64,000 nt of DNA from Aquanectria penicillioides (Eukaryota; Ascomycota; Sordariomycetes; Hypocreales; Nectriaceae). Where the stretch lies: positions 3,658,746 through 3,722,745 of the forward strand of contig PYIU01000001.1 in the NCBI GenBank assembly GCA_003415625.1. The letters are read 5' to 3'. Positions 57,773-64,000 of the stretch are shown in pieces; position 1 is the first letter of the stretch, and the number at the start of each line of letters is the position of its first letter. Both the position numbers and the translations under genes were made by a program. The notes below the pieces were generated by a model. That model made no database searches and was not told the DNA's origin. It was given only the letters and a program-made list of their open reading frames with translations.

Positions 57773-60700
57773 TTACTGCTTCCTATGTTTATTTTTAGGA
57801 ACCCGCACCAACCAATACAGTCCCACGGCAACCGCGATGTTGAACACGCAATACACCCACATAAACCCGAAGTCTCGCCAGCGATTCGAGAATTTGACAT
57901 TAATGGTAGAAAGGAACGTATTGGTGTCAGCCATAGCGCAGTATTTGCAAGCACTTGCAGTGCTATCGATGAGGTAACCTCCAGTCATGTTCAAGAACGA
58001 AGCCATGTACTCTCCACAAGTGCTGCCTGCGGGGGCTTCAAACTCGACGAGTTCTTTAGCCGCACAAGTAACCGGTGCATTCGCGAGGGAAGTTCCCAAG
58101 AAGCCTTCCACTACGTATGTAAATGGATTCACTCGGTACATGAAAATCCAAAACCCGGGAAGGGAGTCGGGACCGGCGAGAACACTATAAAGTTGTTAGT
58201 CAGGACCTAATGAGATATTAATAACTGCGCCCATGACTCACCCGCAGAAAGCAAACATCATGATCACAAAAAGGTTAACAATTCCGCTGGCAACCTCTGC
58301 GCTATCAATGCCGGCAATGCTCATGGTAGCGAAGGTGCTAGTGAACACAAAAAAGGCCCAAACTTGAAGGAACATGGTAACGCCACGTGAGTCAACGGTA
58401 TCTGTGTAAGTGGCATTGTGATACAGACCGATTGGAAAATACCAGCAGATGAAGCAAAACACAGACATTAGCTTTGAATAGTTAGTGCAGGTTCTATTTA
58501 AAAAGCGACCTGTTTGGGGTTTCTTACCGAGTTCCAAGCAATCTCAACTACGATATTCGCGACTATGAATGCCTTCCACGAGTATGCCTTTGAAGGACGC
58601 TCACGGGCTTCATACAAAGTGCGCTGGGAGACGAAATTGGGCAGGATCTGCTCCACAACCGTGGAAAAGACTGTGAGAAAGATGAACACGCCAAACATTT
58701 GGCTTTGAAGTCCGCGCTGGGTATTCTCGGCGTTTAAGAATGACAGTCCAATGAAAAGAGCCTATTGAAGCGTCAGAAAACAAACTATCAGACAAGATAT
58801 CTTGTAAAATACTTACCGTGCCCACAGAAAGTGTTGCTTTTGAATAGATGTAGGATGGACTGCGCCAATATTGCTGGAATACACGCCTGGTCACCTCGAA
58901 GAACTGAGTATTCATTCCTGCTGCAAACTCAGCGTAGCTTCCAGGGTCAGTGATTGTAAGTTGGGTCTGGCCGTTAGCACCGCCGCACAATCGAGCCAAC
59001 TCATTCTGAACGCCTTCATATTCAGGGCTCTGTCGCCATACAACAGGCCAATCAATATCAGTATGAGCGCCTGGTGCAGCGCCTATAACCTCCAGCATGT
59101 ATTCGGCTGGATTCGCTCCAGCTGGTAGGCTTGACGCGCCATTGCGAACAAAGTATTCAACCAAAACCTTAGAATTCTTTCCGATTTCTCCAAAGTAAAC
59201 TGTTTTACCGCCCTTGGCAAGAAGCAGCAGGCGGTCAAATCTCTGGAACAGCATTGCTGAGGGTTGGTGGATGGTACAGAGAATAGCTTGACCACTCTTA
59301 GTGAGTTTCTCGAGCAAATTGCAGATAGACCATGAAGTTTGACTATCAAGACCTGAAGTAGGCTCATCGAGGAAAAGCAGAAGTTGAGGGCGGGCGGCGA
59401 GTTCAACACCGATGGTTAGACGCTTGCGTTGCTCCACATTGAGGCCCTCCCCTGGGACGCCGATCAGAGCTTCCGAGTACTCTTCCATGTTAAGCATAGA
59501 AATTACTGTATCCACATAGCCAAGCTTTTCTTTTCTCGTATAATTGGCAGGTTGCCGAAGGAGCGCACTAAAGTTAAGTGCTTCTCGGACCGTTGATGTT
59601 GCTAAATGAAGATCCTGTTGCTGAACGTAGCCAGTCTTTCGCTGGAATGATTCGTCACGAGGCTTGCCATCCACAAGCACTTCTCCAGTAACCACGCCCA
59701 TGGTAACACGGGTAGCTAGCACATCTAGAAGAGTGGTCTTTCCAGCTCCAGATACACCCTAGAAACTATTCGTCAATGCCACGAGCCAAGGATATTGCCA
59801 AGCACGAACTTACCATTAAGGCCGTGAGAGTTCCAGGCTTTACCCATCCATCAACGTTATCAAGAATCTGTCTCGGCTCTCCCTTAATCTTGACTTCATA
59901 GCAGACGTCCTTCCAATGGAAAACAGACGCTTGTGTTTCGATGTTTTCCCTGTCGGTAACACTTCCACTGTCATCAACCACAGGTTGAACATACCTGTTA
60001 TTGCTACCCGCTTCAGCATCATTCTGTCTCTTTTGCGAGTGCCTCAAGCCCTTGCGAGTAAAGACCAAAACCTCTCCCTTTGATCGCTCTGAAGCGATGT
60101 ACTCAGTAGCCAAGAGATGGAGACCCATGAATAGGATCATGAACGCGATCAGAACGCCGAAGTTGCGCCACCGGTGAGAGTTAATGAAGCCATAAGAAAT
60201 TCGAACGTAGTCTGTGCCACTGACAAAGCTCTGACCAGGAACCGATCCCACAGTGTTGCAAACCTTCTGAGAAGCCTCGACAGCCTCGTAACCAGGGCCA
60301 GTGGGAACGTATGTTGAACAAGAATAATCACGTCCCACGAACTCATTGAGCACAAGACTCTCCAATCCATAGAAAACTGGGTTGATCCAGCGAATCCAAC
60401 CAAGCCACGCTTTCATTTCTGCTGGAGGAATAGCAAACCCAGTGTACAAGGCAATAGCGAGTAGAATGACCGAGGCTGGTGCAAGAGCTTGAGACACACT
60501 CTTGGTCACAGATCCAATGAGTCGGAACATCATTGACATTGTCAATGTCATGGCAAAGCTCATTAAAAGGAAAAAGAAGAAAGGACCGGGCTCACGTCGA
60601 AGATTTCCCATAAAGTACAAAACCGTATTGAGCAATATGGTGTTGACAATCTTGTATGGCAAGTCCATGACCATAGCTGACAGCGCCTCAGCGCTTGGGT

Positions 60701-62484
60701 GGTAGAGTGCATATCGAGAGTGCTTTTCAACGATTTTTCTCTTTTCATACAATGTCATGATCTCAAGAATACTTCCGAAGGCGTTGATGAGGACGATGAA
60801 GAATATAAGAATGCACCGTCGGAAAAAGCTGCTGGTGTTGGATGGCATGTTGTAGAAAAGGCTAGAGATGATGAGAGCTTCGAAACAGTTGGTGATCAAC
60901 ATGGTAATAGTGATAGATGGGTCACTCTTAAACAACACCCAGCACCTCCACAGATTCAACTTCATCTGCTCAATGTATGAGAGCGTATATGGTGATTTTG
61001 ACCGTTGCATTTCTGACTGGTTCATCTTGTGAGACTGCAGAAACCTCTCATAGTGCTGACCACCAAATGGATGTTGATCCAAATAATTGTCGATTTCGCC
61101 CATCAGTTGCGCACGATTTTGGCTCGCCTTCCAGGCCTGAACGAATTCGTCAGGGCTTCTTGGTGTCTTCCCCTCCCAACCAGGTCGGATGAGGCGTTCT
61201 TGGTGACTAGTCATGGATGTCAGGAAGTCGGCCGTCGTTTGCTGTTCAGGACAAACGAAGCCAAGGTTCTCGAAGTAGGCCTTCGCTTTTGAGGTTTTTC
61301 CAAAAAATATTTGACGACCTTCGTACAGCACGATAACTTTGTCAAACACCTTTGAAATATCAGTGGACAGATATGGTCATTAGAGTTAGTTTGCTTACAT
61401 CGTAGGCGTCCTGAGACGCTTGGTAGATTGCAACACATGACGTGCAACCCATTGTATCAGCTTGAGTGCGCAATGTTCGGCAGAACTCAAGAGCATTGGC
61501 GCTATCGAGACCTCTGGTGCTATTGTCCCAACACTGAAGGGGAGAGTAGCTCAGTGCCGCTTCTGCGATCGTCACTCGCTTTCTCTCGCCTCCACTCACT
61601 CCACGAATAAAGTCATTACCAACGCAGGTGTTTTTAGTATGGGAAATACCGAACATTGCCATAGTCACGTCTCGAAGATGCTCAGCGTATTCACTTCTTG
61701 TGATACCTTCGGGGATGTTCTTTGGGCATCGAGCCCGTGCCGCAAAGTACAAGGTGTCGCCGACTGTCATCTGCGGGAAGTGGTGGTCAACTTCAGCAGT
61801 GTAGATTGCCTCACCGCGGAAAGCAGTCTTCATTTCGATTGGTCGAATGCCTTGGTAGTTGAGGGTGGCTTCGTCACTGACATAGAATCCGTGAGTGTCA
61901 CCAGCGATGGTTCGTAAAAACGTAGAGCAGCCAGATCCAGGCGGACCAAGCACAGCGAGCATCTCGCCGCTATGAACAACGCCTTCCAAGCCGTGGAGAA
62001 TATCAATGCGCTGTTGTCTCTGGCCAAGGAGCTTTTTGGTTACAGTAGCGGCCTCCAGGAAAATGTTTCCAACTGTCTTCTGGAAATGGGTAGCACTACC
62101 GAATCCGAAGACGTCAAGGTCCCGAAAGGCTACGCCAGTAGTCTTCGGGGGTGTTCCCTCCGAAGTATCGACACGGATGTGGTAGAAGGCCTTTGCCCAC
62201 TTTCTAGCATCAAATTCCGGGCTGGCAGGATTGAGCGGCCCCGTGGCGGGGACAGGGAAGAGAGTTCCAGGAGGGCCATGAGATCGGGTAGTCAGGCGCC
62301 GAGCAAGCTCGACGACTTCCTCATTCATGCGGGATTCGGCGTCTTCGTGGGCATTTCCGTACCATTCTTTTCCAGGCGTGCAGATTGTAGATACAGAATC
62401 AGAATTTGAGGAGGATTGAGCCTTAGCTCTCGACTTCTCAGGGGGTGAAGAGCCCCTGGGCTCTGCCTTGTTGTCAGATGGCAT
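57773..62484 (-). CDS. PDR-type full-size ABC transporter (drug efflux)
   Basis: Six exons (62484-61399, 61349-59814, 59758-58817, 58761-58528, 58471-58242, 58184-57773) close to 1479 residues, the standard PDR length, in the order NBD1-TMD1-NBD2-TMD2. NBD1 has the fungal PDR variant Walker [10 protein letters not shown] with Cys replacing Lys (about 180-188) and the signature VSGGERKR (296-303). NBD2 has canonical Walker [10 protein letters not shown] (875-883), the degenerate signature LNVEQRKRL and Walker [20 protein letters not shown]2 ends with the cysteine-bearing extracellular loop (STCGEYM..CKYC). Such pumps (Cdr1/AtrB-like) export fungicides and plant defence compounds across the plasma membrane. 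The start at 62484 is the first ATG of the frame. It is divergent from a transcription factor that probably controls it. Confidence 0.93.
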
Positions 62485-63213
62485 GGTAAGCCTTGACAGG
62501 GAACCGAAGGTGCCCAAAATGAAAGATGACGATGTATATGTTGTGTATTGTCTGGGAGATCCAAAATGTATTCAAGAGTGGTGGGAATCGGAGATCTTTA
62601 AACTACCCTCCAAGTTTGGTCGGTGGCATCTACAGGGGACAATTACAAAACTAGCTGCCCCTGGCCTTATATATCCAGATGGTCCATTGCAAATTTCATC
62701 AAACTGATCCACGTCCTCCTGCAAATACTGCCTATGCCAAGCGCCGGTACGTGCAACAATTACCGGGGTGCCAGGATTTTGGCTCCGAGTCCGAACCATG
62801 AGTCCGGAGATGGTCTTGGAAAGGCGGACTTTGCCAAGACTTTGTGCACGAATATAAGTCCGAGGATCCAGAACACTCCACTTAATCATGGCGTCACCCG
62901 GAATTTCGGACACACAGAAACCCGGAGTCCGGCCCTTGGCGCCACTCGTGGTGTTCCTAGCCTGTAACTTTGACTAAAAGGTGTGGTGGAGTTCCATGGA
63001 TCCCGCTTGTTTTGCTGGAGCTTGTTCCGAGTCGGGATATTCTGGGTGTTGAGTACAAGAACTGTCCGGACTCCCCCACAACCTTGTAGGGCCGAGAATG
63101 TGTTCGTTCTTGAATGTCCGCACATCCGCGATTCCTTCACGGATGCTCCCGAACACTTCAACACCCTTGAATTTGAGCCCGGAACTCCACATCGGCTTCA
63201 GCCATCAGTCGCC
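62485..63213. promoter_or_regulatory. Divergent promoter with repeated GAGTCCGG motif
   Basis: This 729-bp region separates the ABC transporter and a Zn2Cys6 factor. It holds four copies of GAGTCCGG/A: 62787-62794 (A ending), 62800-62807, 62925-62932 on plus, and 63066-63073 on minus. A TCCGAGGA at 62859-62866 resembles the yeast drug-response element TCCGYGGR. CGG-containing repeats are the usual target of Zn2Cys6 regulators. Function is inferred. Confidence 0.45.
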
Positions 63214-64000
63214 ATGGAGCCAAGCCAATCATTGAACGCGCTCTCGGTACGTTTCAGGGAGTCATCGCCTTTCGCCACTTCCTGGCAGACCCTAGATCAA
63301 TTAAGACTGTCGATACTGGGGAAATATCAGCTAACATTGCGCTCTCTTTCTCCGGGTAGTGCAAAACTTGCAAGGTCAAAAAAGTGCGTCATTTGAGACA
63401 ACCGCCCCTCCACTTATTATCCCCGCCCCAATCAGATGAACATTCCCAACACCCAGGGCCTTGGCTAATGTCGTACTCGTGTTTAGATCCGCTGCACTCG
63501 GATTATGCCCAGCTGCGACCGATGTAGATCTCACGGCATCGAATGCAGTTATCCTGAGCGTGTCAAGCGGAAATCGCGAAAGGCGACGTATGCTCAATAC
63601 CCAAACCTCAAGCCACCATACACGTCAGCACTGAGTGAACCCAGTAGCTCCAACAGCCCACTATCGGCCATATTGGAGCGCTTGCAAAAAGTTGAAGAGC
63701 ATGTCCACAGTTTAAATTCGCCACGACATAACTCTACGCACTCACCCCATCATGAGCCGGATGACGGGTCATTTCGACAGACAAGCGACACACCACTTCA
63801 GCTTCGACTGTTGGATGCAGTCGCGGCAGTCACTCCCGAATCACCAGCGGCGCCAAGTACGTTAAGCACGACTATCGACACACCGCAAACATGCGAATCA
63901 AACCACTCTTCATCACGCCTTGATATCACCGCCATCCTTACAGATGCTGTCAGTCAGGTCCAAAAGCTACGGCTCCGAAATACCGCCAGATCTTCGGTAA
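63214..64000 (+). CDS. Zn2Cys6 transcription factor, 5' part
   Basis: Exon 1 (63214-63246), a 24-bp micro-exon (63360-63383) and exon 3 (63487 to the window edge) join in frame. They form the cluster CKTCKVKK | IRCTRIMPSCDRCRSHGIEC with C-x2-C-x6-C-x6-C-x2-C-x6-C spacing, split by the second intron. A basic segment RVKRKSRK and a coiled-coil dimerisation helix (AILERLQKVEEHVHSL) follow, then a Ser/Thr/Pro-rich region. A possible splice donor GTAA sits at the very last bases. The middle and C-terminal parts lie outside the window. Because it is transcribed away from the PDR pump and shares its promoter, it is a strong candidate for the pump's regulator. Confidence 0.75.

Noticed and set aside
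1..64000. CRISPR arrays, bacterial operons or prophage
   Set aside because: No regularly spaced direct repeats; the intron structure and gene families are fungal throughout.

Overview
The window comes from a filamentous ascomycete nuclear genome, with a gene style that suits Eurotiales or a related Pezizomycotina group (the order is inference). Most genes are split by 45-110 bp introns with GT..AG ends and CTRAY-like branch sites. There are many Zn2Cys6 transcription factors, one NACHT protein, one PDR-type ABC transporter and one LTR retrotransposon with RIP-like damage. Exon models below were built by eye; each was kept only if the exon lengths closed the reading frame and the protein matched a remembered family pattern.

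Left part (0-20 kb): an alpha-glucoside/hexose type MFS sugar transporter (1241-3096) with three CreA-type sites upstream; a short-chain dehydrogenase (4681-5460); a probably GPI-anchored SGNH esterase (7967-8996); a LaeA-like methyltransferase on the minus strand with one GC-AG intron and one apparent single-base deletion (9728-11114); relics of a tannase/feruloyl esterase and of an alpha/beta hydrolase (13.0-13.5 kb); a 1152-residue NACHT NTPase (13755-17264, minus). Then comes a repeat-rich stretch with a solo LTR, a 211-bp insertion and a broken transcription-factor gene (17.4-19.5 kb).

Middle part (20.9-53.3 kb): transcription factor, 7-TM protein, transcription factor, NmrA-like protein, FAD monooxygenase, cytochrome P450, APC permease, phenolic acid decarboxylase, zinc alcohol dehydrogenase, second APC permease, transcription factor. 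No polyketide or peptide synthase is present, so this looks more like a catabolic or detoxification neighbourhood for small aromatic or nitrogenous compounds than a classical metabolite cluster. It is damaged: a 5780-bp Ty1/copia element (29410-35189, 5-bp target duplication) sits inside the 49-bp intron of the NmrA-like gene, and the adjacent monooxygenase carries an apparent one-base deletion in its FAD-binding motif.

Right part (53-64 kb): an eight-exon uncharacterised fungal 7-TM protein (55774-57218), a complete 1479-residue PDR ABC transporter (57773-62484, minus), and, divergently, the start of another Zn2Cys6 regulator that runs off the window (63214 onward). Their shared promoter holds four copies of a GAGTCCGG/A motif.

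No rRNA, convincing tRNA or CRISPR array was seen.
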